Positions 26,464 to 36,404 are shown, counted from the stretch's first letter. The stretch is DNA of 64,000 nt from Verrucomicrobiota bacterium (GCA_019136135.1 JAGVUR010000209.1:1-64000); one strand, 5' to 3'. Notes: generated from the sequence alone by a model not told the origin. Made by a program: numbers and translations.

Positions 26464-27654
26464 TTATCGTGCAGGTTGCCAGGCTGGGAGCGAGAATTGT
26501 CCTTTGCCGGTGAGCGTCTTGAATGTTCTTAGCCATGTGTCGACGACTGTGATTTCCCTTGTTCTGGCGGTCTCTCTTGTGCAAACGATATGCCTTCCGT
26601 CTGGCGCCCAGGAAGGCGCTTCCCAGTTGCCTGCCGCGAGCGTTACGATTTCAGGTGTTGCATTGGGTTCGCCCATGTCGATGACGCCGATGACATATTG
26701 TCCGTTGGAAGCCTTTTGCGCATAGCAGATTTTGTTCGAGACATGTGACCAGTCAGGCGAGACGCATTCGCCGCCGCCGATTGGGAGGCGTTGTGGTTTT
26801 TCACCTTTTGTTGAGACGACGTAGAGTTTTGGAATTCCTGGCATGTCGGAGACGAAGCACACCCTGGATCCGTCAGGGGACCAGCATGGTGAAGATTCGA
26901 CTGCCTTGTCGCGAGTCATTCTGATGCGGTTGTTTGTCGCGAGATCGATTGCATAGAGGTCGACTTGGTTGTCAAATGACATTGAGAGCGCCACGTATTG
27001 TCCATTTCTTGACAGCGCTGCCGAGGAATTGAGTCCACGAGCTGATGAAATGATTCTCTGGCGTTTGTTTTTGATGTCCATCAGGATGATGTGGAGTGCA
27101 TTGTTTTTTGCGAGCGTATAGACGAGTGCTCCTGCGTGTCCCCAGCTGGGTTCCGTTGAGATTGCGACGTTTTTTGTCAGTCTTTCGAAACCTGTATTAT
27201 CGATGAAGATCGAGCAGATTTCCTTTTCATCGTTTCTTCCTGGTTGAACGTAGGCGATCTTTGTCGTGCAGAAAGCCTGGACATTGAAGAGTTTGGCGAG
27301 GATTTGGTCAACGATGTCTCGTGCAGCGTAGTCCAGGTCTTGTCCGTTGCTTTTGAGTTCGAGTTTATGTCCTGGCGCCTGGAGGTTGATTGCATACTGG
27401 GCATTTCCCGCTGCTGCCTGGAGCAGGATTTGTGCTTTGCCTGCTTGGTTTTCGGGCAGCACATTGAACCATCCCGAGAGTGCGAGCATGCTTTCCAGTT
27501 TTGCCCTGGCTTCTTTTGGTCCATTGAATGCGTTGATTCCGATGGTCGGGTTGTCTATTGCCTGCTTGATGACTTCGGTTTTCTGGACTGGTTGCGCCAG
27601 TAGGATTGCGGCGATCAACATGGTTGCCAGCGTTGTTACTTTGAGTTTGCTCAT
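26464..27654 (-). CDS. tolB: TolB-like periplasmic beta-propeller protein
   Basis: 396 aa. Signal peptide 1-21, an N-terminal alpha/beta domain (about 25-125: GINAFNGPKEARAKLESMLALSGWF) and a six-bladed propeller (about 130-396) with repeated PSWGHAGALVYT, PCWSPDGSRVCFVSD, PDWSHVSNKICY and PSWAPDGRHIVCT blades, the TolB pattern. Length is close to the usual 430 aa. TolB works with Pal and TolQRA in keeping the outer membrane attached; no tolQRA or pal genes are in the window. Confidence 0.85.
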   Translation of the reverse strand: MSKLKVTTLATMLIAAILLAQPVQKTEVIKQAIDNPTIGINAFNGPKEARAKLESMLALSGWFNVLPENQAGKAQILLQAAAGNAQYAINLQAPGHKLELKSNGQDLDYAARDIVDQILAKLFNVQAFCTTKIAYVQPGRNDEKEICSIFIDNTGFERLTKNVAISTEPSWGHAGALVYTLAKNNALHIILMDIKNKRQRIISSARGLNSSAALSRNGQYVALSMSFDNQVDLYAIDLATNNRIRMTRDKAVESSPCWSPDGSRVCFVSDMPGIPKLYVVSTKGEKPQRLPIGGGECVSPDWSHVSNKICYAQKASNGQYVIGVIDMGEPNATPEIVTLAAGNWEAPSWAPDGRHIVCTRETARTREITVVDTWLRTFKTLTGKGQFSLPAWQPAR

Positions 27655-27677
27655 GGTTGGTTTTCCCTTTTCTTGTT

Positions 27678-28601
27678 TTAGTGTCTTCGTTTTTTATTAA
27701 GGAAAGCTTTGAGCCTGTCATTGATTGAGTGTTGCGTATTGCAGGTCTCGTTTTGGACAGGCGTAATATGATTTGTTTTGCATTGTGGGATTTGGTCCAG
27801 CGCTCTCCATGGATCTCCGTCGTTGTCCTGGACGTTGTCGCAATGATGTATTTCGAGCAGCTTTCTGGCTACGAGGAGGAGCGAGATTGTATCTGCCGCG
27901 CAATACTTGACGAGTTTTCGCCGTGCGTTATGATCGTTTAATTTGGCCCATTGATTCCAGAGGATGACAGCGTCGTTTCCGTCCGTTCCCCTGATGTCCT
28001 CTGGTCTTTTGATATTGAGTGTTTTTTCGATGTTTTTAAGTCCTCCGTCCAGGAAGCAATTGTGGCAGAGCCACCTGAGGTCTACGTGTGGGACCGGTAT
28101 ATTCGGGAGATTGAATTCCCGCATGATTTTCGGCAGGTCGAATGTGCTTCCATTGTAGGTGACGATGAACTTGAGTGTAAGTAGGAAATCAGGGAAATCC
28201 TCCAGGTTTTCGTTTTTGACGAAGGTATGCAGTTTTTGTCCATCGAAGGCTACGATTGTCGTGATGTAGTTGTCAAGGGATTCGAGTCCGCTTGTTTCGA
28301 TATCTATGAAGGTTGTTTGGTTTAGCTTCAGGTGCAGCAGTCTCCATCGGTCGGATGGCTTGAGGTTTTGCGTGAAGAATTGGAGGTTGCCGTTTGCGAA
28401 TGCCTCCCTGGCATCGACGGCGGCGTTGTAGATGTCTTCCCAGAAATAGCTCCAGTTGTTTAATAGCGGCGGGGGATTGGGTTCGATGTCATCCCATTGC
28501 CTGATTCCTGCCTGGCGCATGAGCCGAAGGCGCACGGGACCGATGTTCGGGAAGTGCGCGAAGGCTTGCTTGAGCGGCAGAATGTCCGAGGAAGATGACA
28601 T
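27678..28601 (-). CDS. YprB-like RNase H-fold 3'-5' exonuclease
   Basis: 307 aa. Residues 15-45 look like a helix-hairpin-helix (IGPVRLRLMRQAGI), and residues 95-255 form a DnaQ/RNase H-like domain: FIDIETSG (Asp100, Glu102), VTYNGSTFDLP, and LVKYCAADTISLLL with the final Asp. This matches the YprB/DUF-type ribonuclease H-like family. Likely a DNA or RNA exonuclease; partner unknown. Its ATG lacks a strong ribosome site. Ends 23 nt before tolB on the same strand. Confidence 0.78.
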   Translation of the reverse strand: MSSSSDILPLKQAFAHFPNIGPVRLRLMRQAGIRQWDDIEPNPPPLLNNWSYFWEDIYNAAVDAREAFANGNLQFFTQNLKPSDRWRLLHLKLNQTTFIDIETSGLESLDNYITTIVAFDGQKLHTFVKNENLEDFPDFLLTLKFIVTYNGSTFDLPKIMREFNLPNIPVPHVDLRWLCHNCFLDGGLKNIEKTLNIKRPEDIRGTDGNDAVILWNQWAKLNDHNARRKLVKYCAADTISLLLVARKLLEIHHCDNVQDNDGDPWRALDQIPQCKTNHITPVQNETCNTQHSINDRLKAFLNKKRRH

Positions 28602-28793
28602 AAGCTTGGTTAACCCTGACCAGAAGATAAAACCAAGTAAAATAATGGAATTGATTTAAAAATCAAATAAGAGCGTAAGGGAGAGTTCTTTGCGGCAGTT
28701 TTCTTGAATGCGCTTGTTGTCGAAGTACATTGGAGTAATTTTTCGTGTATACATGTTATGGTCAATCAACTAACGAACAGGAGGAAGCAGGCA

Positions 28794-30008
28794 ATGGTCA
28801 ATGTGAACGATTTTCATGTCGGGAGTGACAATGACCGGATCGAGGCTGCATTTGCGGCTTGCAAGGATGGGGTTGTGGTGATTTCGCGGCGCGAGTCGGA
28901 TGTCGAACCCGAGCGTGATTGGTGGTTGCTGGATCGTGCGATCCTTGTTCCTGCCAATACGACGGTGATTGTCAGGAACTGCAAGATCAAGCTGTCCGAC
29001 CGATGCCGCGACAACTTCTTCAGAAGCGCCAACTGCGGAATGGGGATCAACGAGCCTGAACCCTTCGCCAATATCCACATCATCGGCGAGGGAACCGCAA
29101 CCCTGGAAGGCGCCGACCACCCCAGGGCGACGGGGGATTCGAGCAAGACCCTCGGATGCCCATGCCCGTTGAACTTTACCGGCAATCCAAATCCAACGTT
29201 CGCTGACAGGCATGACTATTCCTACGGAACCGATGCCCTGAAGGAAGACGAATCCAAACGAGGGGATTGGCGAAATATCGGCGTACTGATGGCCAATGTG
29301 GAAAACCTTAGCATCGAAAACCTCAGGATTATCGAGCCGCACGGATGGGGAATCTCGCTGGAAGCTTGCTCACATGCACGGGTGGAAAAAATCTTCTTCC
29401 AAGCTTGCATGTGCAGGATCATCGACGGCGCGGAGAACAATATCGAAAACCAGGACGGAGTCAACCTGCGAAACGGATGCCATCATGTGCTGATATCCGA
29501 TATCTCAGGAACAACAGGCGACGACTCGGTGGCGCTGACCTGCATCGTCGGAACGATTTTCCGACCTGGAGGCTCCACATGCAATACACACGTGATGCAT
29601 AGCGACTACACAAAGCGAGACAAGGATATCCATGACGTGATCATCCGGAATATCACGGCCTACTCCGCAAGCGGAATCTGCTGCCAAATCAGGTTGCTTC
29701 CTACTAATTCGGCAAAAATCTGGAATGTGCTGATTGACGGTGTGATCGATGGCGCTCCCGACGATTTGCACGCCAGGACGTCGGTGCTTGTCGGCGAAGG
29801 CGGAAACACGTATGGCGAGAACCGGAACGATTCGATGAATCACATCACGATCAACAATGTGATCAGCAATTGTCGAAGCGCGATCCTGGTGCCTGGCTAC
29901 CTGAACAACTCGATCATCTCCAATGTGCAAAACAGGAATCCTAAGGGGAAGGTGATCGATGCACGGGAAAACGCATTCAACGATGTCCTGATCTCAAATG
30001 TGAGATAA
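28794..30008 (+). CDS. GH28-like right-handed beta-helix protein
   Basis: 404 aa starting at the ATG six bases after AGGAGGAAG; in-frame starts at 28704 and 28758 are not behind ribosome sites. Repeated short beta-strand coils across the protein and the segments NQDGVNL and TGDDSVAL correspond to the NTDG and GDD catalytic motifs of polygalacturonases. The usual GHG and RIK motifs are not seen. No signal peptide, so an intracellular enzyme acting on imported oligosaccharides is likely. Stands alone, ends at a strong terminator. The last two thirds are noticeably C/A-rich compared with other plus-strand genes. Confidence 0.7.
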   Translation: MVNVNDFHVGSDNDRIEAAFAACKDGVVVISRRESDVEPERDWWLLDRAILVPANTTVIVRNCKIKLSDRCRDNFFRSANCGMGINEPEPFANIHIIGEGTATLEGADHPRATGDSSKTLGCPCPLNFTGNPNPTFADRHDYSYGTDALKEDESKRGDWRNIGVLMANVENLSIENLRIIEPHGWGISLEACSHARVEKIFFQACMCRIIDGAENNIENQDGVNLRNGCHHVLISDISGTTGDDSVALTCIVGTIFRPGGSTCNTHVMHSDYTKRDKDIHDVIIRNITAYSASGICCQIRLLPTNSAKIWNVLIDGVIDGAPDDLHARTSVLVGEGGNTYGENRNDSMNHITINNVISNCRSAILVPGYLNNSIISNVQNRNPKGKVIDARENAFNDVLISNVR

Positions 30009-30033
30009 CTTCCTGACCGAAAAACAAATGAAA

Positions 30034-30074
30034 AAATCGAGGATCCCGCCGACACATGGCGGGATCCTCGATTT
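30034..30074. terminator. Bidirectional rho-independent terminator
   Basis: A perfect 17-bp stem (AAATCGAGGATCCCGCC with its complement) around a 7-base loop, with A-rich sequence before and T-rich sequence after, so it can work in both directions. It lies exactly between the convergent GH28-like and CsgG-like genes. Confidence 0.93.
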
Positions 30075-30104
30075 ATTTTACGGCTCCTTAGGATTCAGAG
30101 GCGG

Positions 30105-31019
30105 TTATTGCGGCATTGCCGACATTCCCTTCTGGATCTTGTCCGCGCCCTCGATGGCCGAGCAGATCGCGACCTTTTCGCGGACTGTATCGACTTTGAT
30201 TGCCCCGACCTTTTCAAGGGTTCTATCAAGGACTTCACCGGTATCGGGGTCTGTCAATTCTTCGGATTTTCCGACTTGGAACGTCATTCCTGCCGCGATG
30301 CCTTCGCGGGTTCCCCTGTTGATGATGAATTTTCCGTTGTTAGCGGAGATGATCGTTCCTTCCCATGGGATTGAATCGAGTTGCGAGATCAGGAATTCGG
30401 TGCATTGGTTGACGGCATCGATCGTGGCCTTGCCCATATTGTCCTTGTCGAAACCGCCCAGGTCGCCGGTAAGTCCGCCAAGTGCCGAGCCGTGATAGCC
30501 AATCTTCAAGCCTTTCTTGCCTGATGAACCGATGACGCTCTTGGATGCCTTGACTTGTCCGGTTCTTGAATCGACGATGTAGATGGTGACGTTGATTTCT
30601 GTTACGCCGCCACCGCCGCCCAGGGTGACTCCCTTGAAGCCGATTCCACCGCCGCCGCCCTTCGTTTCCTGTACGTGGGTAATCGCACCCTTGACGAGGA
30701 GTTGTGCTGGAGTCATCTGTCCGATTGCCGGCGTCTTTTTGCCTTGGGCGGTGCGTCCGCCGGCGGCAAAGTCTTGCTCAGCCATCGCTTCCTGCCGCAT
30801 GTCCTTCTCGCCCAGGACAATGAATTTTCCCGAGTTCACCAGGGTGTCCGTCATAATCGTTCCCCATGCATCACCCAGATCCCAACGTCCACTCCAATTC
30901 GCCTTGTTCTCGAATTTGGTGACTGTAATCGAGTACTTGAGGTTACTTTGGGCGAAACCAATGCTTGCGACGACAAGGGCGAGGACAATCAAATTTCGAT
31001 ACGATAAACTTGCTTTCAT
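30105..31019 (-). CDS. CsgG-family secreted protein
   Basis: 304 aa with ATG behind AAGGAG; an open extension upstream to 31178 is non-coding leader. Signal peptide 1-23 (ends GFA-Q). The central part (about 25-200) has the CsgG/HfaB pattern: SITVTKFENKA, WGTIMTDTLVNSGKFIVLGEKDM, QLLVKGAITHVQE and glycine-rich turns. The C-terminal part (about 225-300) resembles the small FlgT-C-like barrel (FIINRGTREGIAAGMTFQV). No lipobox cysteine is visible, so it is not a typical lipoprotein. CsgG is the outer-membrane pore for curli; many distant homologues have unknown roles and no csgA-like gene is nearby. Confidence 0.78.
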   Translation of the reverse strand: MKASLSYRNLIVLALVVASIGFAQSNLKYSITVTKFENKANWSGRWDLGDAWGTIMTDTLVNSGKFIVLGEKDMRQEAMAEQDFAAGGRTAQGKKTPAIGQMTPAQLLVKGAITHVQETKGGGGGIGFKGVTLGGGGGVTEINVTIYIVDSRTGQVKASKSVIGSSGKKGLKIGYHGSALGGLTGDLGGFDKDNMGKATIDAVNQCTEFLISQLDSIPWEGTIISANNGKFIINRGTREGIAAGMTFQVGKSEELTDPDTGEVLDRTLEKVGAIKVDTVREKVAICSAIEGADKIQKGMSAMPQ

Positions 31020-31077
31020 ACTTCTCCTTAAAATTGATGCCTTGTATTTGAAACACGAGAATAATTTGACATTTAAA

Positions 31078-31106
31078 ATTTTAAACCTTGAAATAGGGAA
31101 TGTCAA
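31078..31106 (-). promoter_or_regulatory. Near-consensus sigma-70 promoter of the CsgG-like gene
   Basis: On the minus strand TTGACA (31106-31101) and TAAAAT (31083-31078) are 17 bases apart. The start of transcription would lie about 50 nt before the ATG at 31019. Confidence 0.75.
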
Positions 31107-31226
31107 GTAGAAAACAGGATTGGAAATGCCTTTTTCAGAACAAAATGACCTTTCCCTATAAAAACAAGGCGAAATCAATGCGACTGGCGAGAAAATCGAG
31201 AAACGTCTTTTTGTCGGATCTTTGAA

Positions 31227-31738
31227 CCTATAAAAAAGCAGTTGAAGCTGGATTTTATTCCTAATTGGCTTATTATCAAATGGTTAAAAAGTTTATTTAT
31301 TTCACCATGTTGGTGAATTGAAATGCGTCGGTCTTCTGTGGCGCCTTTACAAGGCGCCCGGCATGGGGGCATCCTATCCCCGGGCTCAAGCCCGGGGTTA
31401 AGCATGGTCGGGCGCCTACGGCGCAAAGTCTTTGGCTCGGACTGACCGTCCGCAATCCACACGGGGCAGACGCGGACGACAGTTCGGACTTGCCATAAGG
31501 ATTTGCATAATGCATTGCGCTGTAAGCGCTTAACGATGCTTAACCCCAGACTTTAGTCTGGGGTGGCGAACTCACCCAAGCACAGTGCCTTGTAAAGGCA
31601 CTACAAGCATTCGGTTCGGTCGGGAAAATGATTAAATGCCACTAACTTGAGGATTGGCTTCCGGGAAAATCCTTTGCAAAAAACAAGTAGTTGCGCGATA
31701 TGTGCTTGGCATCTTGGCGTCAACTGCTTTTTTTAGGT
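31227..31738. mobile_element. MITE-like element, copy A
   Basis: Terminal inverted repeats CCTATAAAAAAGCAGTTGA (left) and TCAACTGCTTTTTTTAGG (right) enclose 512 bp without a transposase-like frame. The left 230 bp match the element at 46059-46467 almost base for base, including the TTTATTTATTTCACC and GCGTCGGTCTTCTGT stretches and several GC-rich hairpins. The right part has an extra segment (about 31490-31700) absent from copy B. Probably moved by a transposase encoded elsewhere. Confidence 0.8.
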
Positions 31739-31937
31739 TGAATTGTTAAGTTGAAAACTATCGGCGGCATTTTATGTTTGGCGGTGGATGCCCTGAAATG
31801 GTGCAACTTGTGTCGTCGTTGGGTGCGAAAAGTTGTATTTGTTTTTCGAGTTCGTGGGTGAATCCATATTGGCATGTTTATTGCTTTTTTATTTATAAAT
31901 TTTAGGGAATAGGATATATATCTGCAAAGAGATGTCG

Positions 31938-32717
31938 ATGCGCAAGCATATATTTACGTTAATCGAGTTATTGGTTTGCATAGCTATTATTGGGATTTTG
32001 GCTTCGATGTTGTTGCCTGCGTTGTCACGGGCTCGATTGAAGGCACGGGACGTGAGTTGCAAGTCGCTATTGAAGCAATACGGGATGGCGACAGTCATGT
32101 ATGTTGCCGACAACGACGGATATTTCCCTGACATTCGGAGCTATCTATTGCCCGAGCATGGTTTTACGGGCTATTTTGTCGCAGGCGGTTCTGCATTGCC
32201 TGAGGAGATAACCCGTTGCCCTGGGGATGGGGCGACTGAGGGTTTGGGGCGCTTGGGATTGTATAAGTCTGGTGACAAGTTCATCAAGGTGTCGATTGGC
32301 GGGACGTGCAACTTGACGGATTCCAAGTCTGCAACTTCTGTTGGACTTAGGATGATTGTCCAGCGCGAGTCCGATGTGATGAATACGCATCCTTCGAAGC
32401 GTTGCCAATGGACGGACTACCAGAATCAGGCTGAAGACAAAGTGGTCAGCGGCGCTGGTTTGAGCATCGGCAGGGACAAGGGGGGGATGGCGAGTTCGAT
32501 GAAGGAATATGTTTATCGTCATGGTTCGAATTGTTCGAATGGATCCTTTGCCGACGGTCATGTCGGCACCTTGCGTTTGGCCGGTCATTTGAAGGCGTTG
32601 AACCAGGGGCATGATCTGGTGGGCGAGTGGCAATTTCCTGGGAATACCACGTATCCATATGGTCCTCGTCAAGGCGAGTTGTCGGTTTATACCGAGCATC
32701 CCAGTGTGAATTATTGA
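31938..32717 (+). CDS. Pseudopilin-like (prepilin leader, H-X-DG) secreted protein
   Basis: 259 aa when started at the second ATG (31938), which has AAAGAG at proper distance; the first ATG (31932) does not. The leader [37 protein letters not shown] is a class III prepilin signal with the T-L-I-E cleavage context and one TM helix. A conserved Cys-Lys-x-L-L-K-Q-Y helix follows, then a variable domain and the C-terminal FADGHVG motif, with a His eleven positions before the Asp. The protein is of the type found in dozens of copies in Lentisphaerae. It is 16 nt ahead of an ABC exporter and probably co-transcribed. Confidence 0.88.
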   Translation: MRKHIFTLIELLVCIAIIGILASMLLPALSRARLKARDVSCKSLLKQYGMATVMYVADNDGYFPDIRSYLLPEHGFTGYFVAGGSALPEEITRCPGDGATEGLGRLGLYKSGDKFIKVSIGGTCNLTDSKSATSVGLRMIVQRESDVMNTHPSKRCQWTDYQNQAEDKVVSGAGLSIGRDKGGMASSMKEYVYRHGSNCSNGSFADGHVGTLRLAGHLKALNQGHDLVGEWQFPGNTTYPYGPRQGELSVYTEHPSVNY

Positions 32718-32733
32718 GGCAAGTTGAAGCATT

Positions 32734-33477
32734 ATGGTTGAGAACCACGTTGTACTAGAGGATGTTCGCAAGGTTTATCGCACTGGTGAAGGCGGGGGCG
32801 TCAATGCTGTTGACGGGGTTAGCCTGGCGGTTCCCCGAGGTCAGTTTTTGGGGATAATGGGGCAGAGCGGTTCGGGAAAGAGCACGCTGCTGCATCTGAT
32901 CGGCGGATTGCTGTCGGTAAGTTCCGGCTGTGTGATCATTGGGGGGACTTGCCTGGACGGGATGTCGGATAGCGCATTGACATTGTTTCGGCGCAGGCAC
33001 ATTGGAATCGTGTTCCAGGCGTTCAATCTAATACCGACGTTGACTGCGGAGGAGAACATCCTATTGCCGATATTGGCTGGCCATAGGGAGGCAGGGGTGT
33101 CCAGGAGTGCGCTTCACGATGGTTTGGAGGCATTGCTGGATCGTCTTGGGCTGACGAAGCGCAGAGGTCATTATCCCGAGATGCTGTCCGGCGGCGAGCA
33201 GCAACGCGTGGCGATCGCCCGTGCGCTGTTGCTGGATTATGTGACCGAGACCCAGGGAACGTTGTTATTGGCGGACGAGCCGACCGGCAATTTGGATTCC
33301 GGAAATGGCGAGACGATTTGCCGGTTGCTGCGAGACTTGTGCACAGAGCGTGGCCATACAATGGTGGTGGTGACGCATGAAGCATCCGTTGCCCGCTGGA
33401 CGGATCGGGTGATTCAGTTGAAGGACGGGAAGGTGGTCGGGGATTTGGGCGCTTCCGAATTGGAGGGGCTTGGATGA
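32734..33477 (+). CDS. ABC transporter ATP-binding protein, LolD/MacB type
   Basis: 247 aa. Walker A GQSGSGKST (43-51), Q-loop, signature LSGGEQQRVAIARAL, Walker B TLLLADEPTGNLDS and an H-loop VVTHE. The ADEPTGNLD string is typical of the MacB/LolD/FtsE subgroup. Overlaps the permease by four bases (ATGA) and serves it. Coding strand is strikingly G/T-rich. Confidence 0.95.
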   Translation: MVENHVVLEDVRKVYRTGEGGGVNAVDGVSLAVPRGQFLGIMGQSGSGKSTLLHLIGGLLSVSSGCVIIGGTCLDGMSDSALTLFRRRHIGIVFQAFNLIPTLTAEENILLPILAGHREAGVSRSALHDGLEALLDRLGLTKRRGHYPEMLSGGEQQRVAIARALLLDYVTETQGTLLLADEPTGNLDSGNGETICRLLRDLCTERGHTMVVVTHEASVARWTDRVIQLKDGKVVGDLGASELEGLG

Positions 33478-36404
33478 GATTCCTCCTGAAACTAGTTTGG
33501 CGAGACCTGATTCGCCACAAGTCCCTGGTGCTGTTCACGTTTTTGGCGATAGTCGCCACCTGTTGCCTGATCGTCTGGTTTGTCGCAAGCATTGACATGG
33601 AGGCGTTTGCGGATGATGATGGGACTTCTTCGTACTATGGACGTTATAGCTTGGCGTTGTGCGGCAAGGGTGTTGGTGATGACAAGCTGATTAGCGCTGT
33701 CGAGGGACACAAGGATGTGGTTCAAACTTCGTTTGCGCATCAAGGCGAGGCAACGATGCGCCTAGAGAATTTCGATGAGGGGTTGATTCCCAGCGGTATG
33801 GGTGATCGTCGCAGTCCGTCATTGCTTGGTTTTGGCGATGTGAAATCGCCGTTTAAGCTCACAGATGGACGCTGGGTACGAGGAGCTGGGGAATGCGTCG
33901 TAGGAACGTCTGCGGCGAAGTTGCTTACTGCGGTTCCCAGTACGGTGACCACGTCTCGACACGTTGTGATAGGGGACAAGATCCGCGTCGAAGGGAAGGG
34001 CGGAACTGAGGTTCTGACTGTAGTGGGGTTTTTCGAGCAGAAGGATCGGAGGTCATTCAGTCGTAAAGGCGGGAACCAGACGTTTAGTTTTGGTTTCGGG
34101 ATGGGGCTTGGCGGTAGTCGAATGGGCGGTGATCCTGGCCTGGCACCTCGTGGTGGCGGGATGTTCGGTCGAGGATTTATGATAAGTCCTGTTACTCCAT
34201 CGATTTACGTAACCCTTGAGACCTCTCGCAAGCTATTGGGCGGCGATCCGAACATGCTATTTGTTGAACTGTCGAAGCGAGGTCTCGAGGATGTTTTTTA
34301 CGGTGATTTGACAAAGTCTTTGGGGCGTAGCCTTGAAGAATCCGGGGTACGTGTGAACGATCCTCGTCCCGATGTCAAGGCGGACGAGCAAGCCAAGGCT
34401 GAGGATACGGTCATCAGCCAGGCGATGTCAACGATCGGGATTGTCTTGCTAGCGTCTGTGTTCATCATTTTCACGACGTTGAGCCTGGGTGTATCCGAGA
34501 AGCATCGTTATTTGGCGTTGTTGCGGACGATAGGATTTACTCGTTTTCAAGTTGCCTTGTTTGTAATCGTCGAGGGGATACTGCTTGGTGTGTTGGGTTG
34601 GCTCGGTGGGATTGGTTCTGGATGGCTTTTGCTGACGTTTTTGCTGTATGCCCAAAGCGGTGTCTTTCCAGTGGTTACGTTGTCCTGCAAATCATTGATC
34701 TTTGCCTTTTTATGTTCGGTTGTTGGGGCATTGTTGGCCTCATTGATTCCTGCGTATCGCGCAACTCGCGTACCGCCTGTTGACGCGATGCCTTCTCGAT
34801 TGCGTCGTTTCACGAATCGTCGTTTGATCAGTCGGGGCATTCTTGGCGGGTTGTTGCTTTTGCTGATACCCATCTTGGTATTTTTGGTGCCGATGTCATC
34901 TGTGATGAAGATTCGTGTATTTACGAGTGTATGCACTCTATGTCTCGGAGTTGGCTTGTTGCTTGTCATGCCGAGCTTGGTGTTGTTGACCGAGCGCGTA
35001 TTTGGTCCTTTGGTGTCACGCCTGCTTGGCTTCCATCCCATGTTTATGTCGCAGGTCTTGACCGGAAACCAATGGCGGACGATAGGGACTGCGATTGCGT
35101 TGAGCTTGGGACTTGGCCTGTTTACGGCGATACATATCTGGTCGTCGTCGATGCTGACCATGTTCACGGTTCCTGATACGATACCTGATGTGTTGGTTCG
35201 GTTTCAGGAAGGGGTAATCAGCGATTATACGACGGAGCATGTCAGCAAGATGCCTGGGATTCGCGAGGGGCATTTCATGCGCGTAAGCGTGGCGCAACCG
35301 GATCTGGGCGAGGCGTTGCGTGAAAAGATGCTAGCCAAGGGTGCGATGGGAGGCAATCTGGTGGTAATGGGGGTGGATTCGAGCACGGCGTGGCGTGAGG
35401 TCGAACCGATGATCCGGTTGAAGTTCATCTCGGGAAGTCGTGAATCTGTGTCCAAGGCGTTTTCCCAGCCAGGCGCACGGGTTTGCGTGATTCCCGAGAC
35501 TTTGGCGGTCAACGGAGGCTTGAAGCTTGGGTCGAAAGTGAGCCTGAAGGCATCGACTGACGGACAGCGACCACAGCAGGGACAGCGTGGTGTCCAGGAG
35601 GACGAGGAGCTATCGGTTTATGTGGATTATGAAGTGGTCGGGATTGTGGATTTTGCGTGGGCTTGGATGTCGAAATGCTCTGGAGTTCGTGTGAGTTCAG
35701 GTCGCACATCCGGCTTGATTTTCACTCCATACGATTGTCCTCTGAAGGATTTCGGAGCGCCAGATCGGGAGTTTTTCTGGTTTGACACGGATGGGAGCGT
35801 GAAATACCACCAAATCGCTGAGTATATGCGGAAGATTGCAGGGGAGGCTTTTAGCCGAAAACCTGTGGCTCGGCTGATGCGAAGCTTTGCGGGCGGAACC
35901 CGTTGGGATCAGGGGATCAACAAGAATTTCGTGCTGGTCAATTCCAACGAGAGTTTGAACAACTCCTTGAACAGTCGTGCTTTCAGTGTTATTCGCATGA
36001 TGGCTCGGATGCCGTTGGTGATATTGGTTTTGTCATCCTTGGCAATCGTGAACACGATGGTTGTGTCTGTTCGTTCGCGACGCTGGGAATTGGGTGTGAT
36101 GCGGGCGTGCGGTGTGACGCGTTGGGGCTTGTTTCGAATGATTGTCGCTGAATCGCTGTTGGTTGGGCTGTGTGCATGCCTGATGAGCTTTTTCTTCGGG
36201 CTTTTCTATGCGTGGAATGCCACCGGCATGGTGACGGTTGCGCCAATATTTGGCGTCATTGCGCCGCCATTGTCAATCCCCTGGTCGATGCTTGCTCCTG
36301 GATATGGATTGGCTGTGTTGCTTTCTGTGGTGGCTGGCGGCATCCCGGCGCTGATGGCGGGACGCAAGGATATTGCCGAATTGCTGGCAAGGCGACAAGA
36401 CTAA
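33474..36404 (+). CDS. FtsX-like ABC permease, duplicated-domain form
   Basis: 976 aa. One N-terminal TM (about 18-36) and an extracytoplasmic domain, then three TM helices with FtsX motif (about 320-430: RTIGFTRFQVALFVIVEGILLGVLG), a linker ending RVPPVDAMPSRLRR, two further TMs (about 455-515), a second extracytoplasmic domain (about 560-850) and a final three-TM FtsX block (about 860-970: GVMRACGVTRWGLFRMIVAESLLVG). This two-block layout is that of YbbP/DevC-like permeases. They act as mechanotransmission machines, moving lipoproteins, peptides or lipids rather than classic solutes. Together with the pseudopilin gene it suggests an envelope or surface-protein export role. Confidence 0.88.
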   Translation: MRFLLKLVWRDLIRHKSLVLFTFLAIVATCCLIVWFVASIDMEAFADDDGTSSYYGRYSLALCGKGVGDDKLISAVEGHKDVVQTSFAHQGEATMRLENFDEGLIPSGMGDRRSPSLLGFGDVKSPFKLTDGRWVRGAGECVVGTSAAKLLTAVPSTVTTSRHVVIGDKIRVEGKGGTEVLTVVGFFEQKDRRSFSRKGGNQTFSFGFGMGLGGSRMGGDPGLAPRGGGMFGRGFMISPVTPSIYVTLETSRKLLGGDPNMLFVELSKRGLEDVFYGDLTKSLGRSLEESGVRVNDPRPDVKADEQAKAEDTVISQAMSTIGIVLLASVFIIFTTLSLGVSEKHRYLALLRTIGFTRFQVALFVIVEGILLGVLGWLGGIGSGWLLLTFLLYAQSGVFPVVTLSCKSLIFAFLCSVVGALLASLIPAYRATRVPPVDAMPSRLRRFTNRRLISRGILGGLLLLLIPILVFLVPMSSVMKIRVFTSVCTLCLGVGLLLVMPSLVLLTERVFGPLVSRLLGFHPMFMSQVLTGNQWRTIGTAIALSLGLGLFTAIHIWSSSMLTMFTVPDTIPDVLVRFQEGVISDYTTEHVSKMPGIREGHFMRVSVAQPDLGEALREKMLAKGAMGGNLVVMGVDSSTAWREVEPMIRLKFISGSRESVSKAFSQPGARVCVIPETLAVNGGLKLGSKVSLKASTDGQRPQQGQRGVQEDEELSVYVDYEVVGIVDFAWAWMSKCSGVRVSSGRTSGLIFTPYDCPLKDFGAPDREFFWFDTDGSVKYHQIAEYMRKIAGEAFSRKPVARLMRSFAGGTRWDQGINKNFVLVNSNESLNNSLNSRAFSVIRMMARMPLVILVLSSLAIVNTMVVSVRSRRWELGVMRACGVTRWGLFRMIVAESLLVGLCACLMSFFFGLFYAWNATGMVTVAPIFGVIAPPLSIPWSMLAPGYGLAVLLSVVAGGIPALMAGRKDIAELLARRQD

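Noticed and set aside
31175-31515. Two minus frames (95 and 72 codons) within MITE copy A, one repeated in copy B
   Set aside because: They are translations of hairpin-rich repeat sequence; similarity between copies is at DNA level and reading frames are not preserved by the differences.
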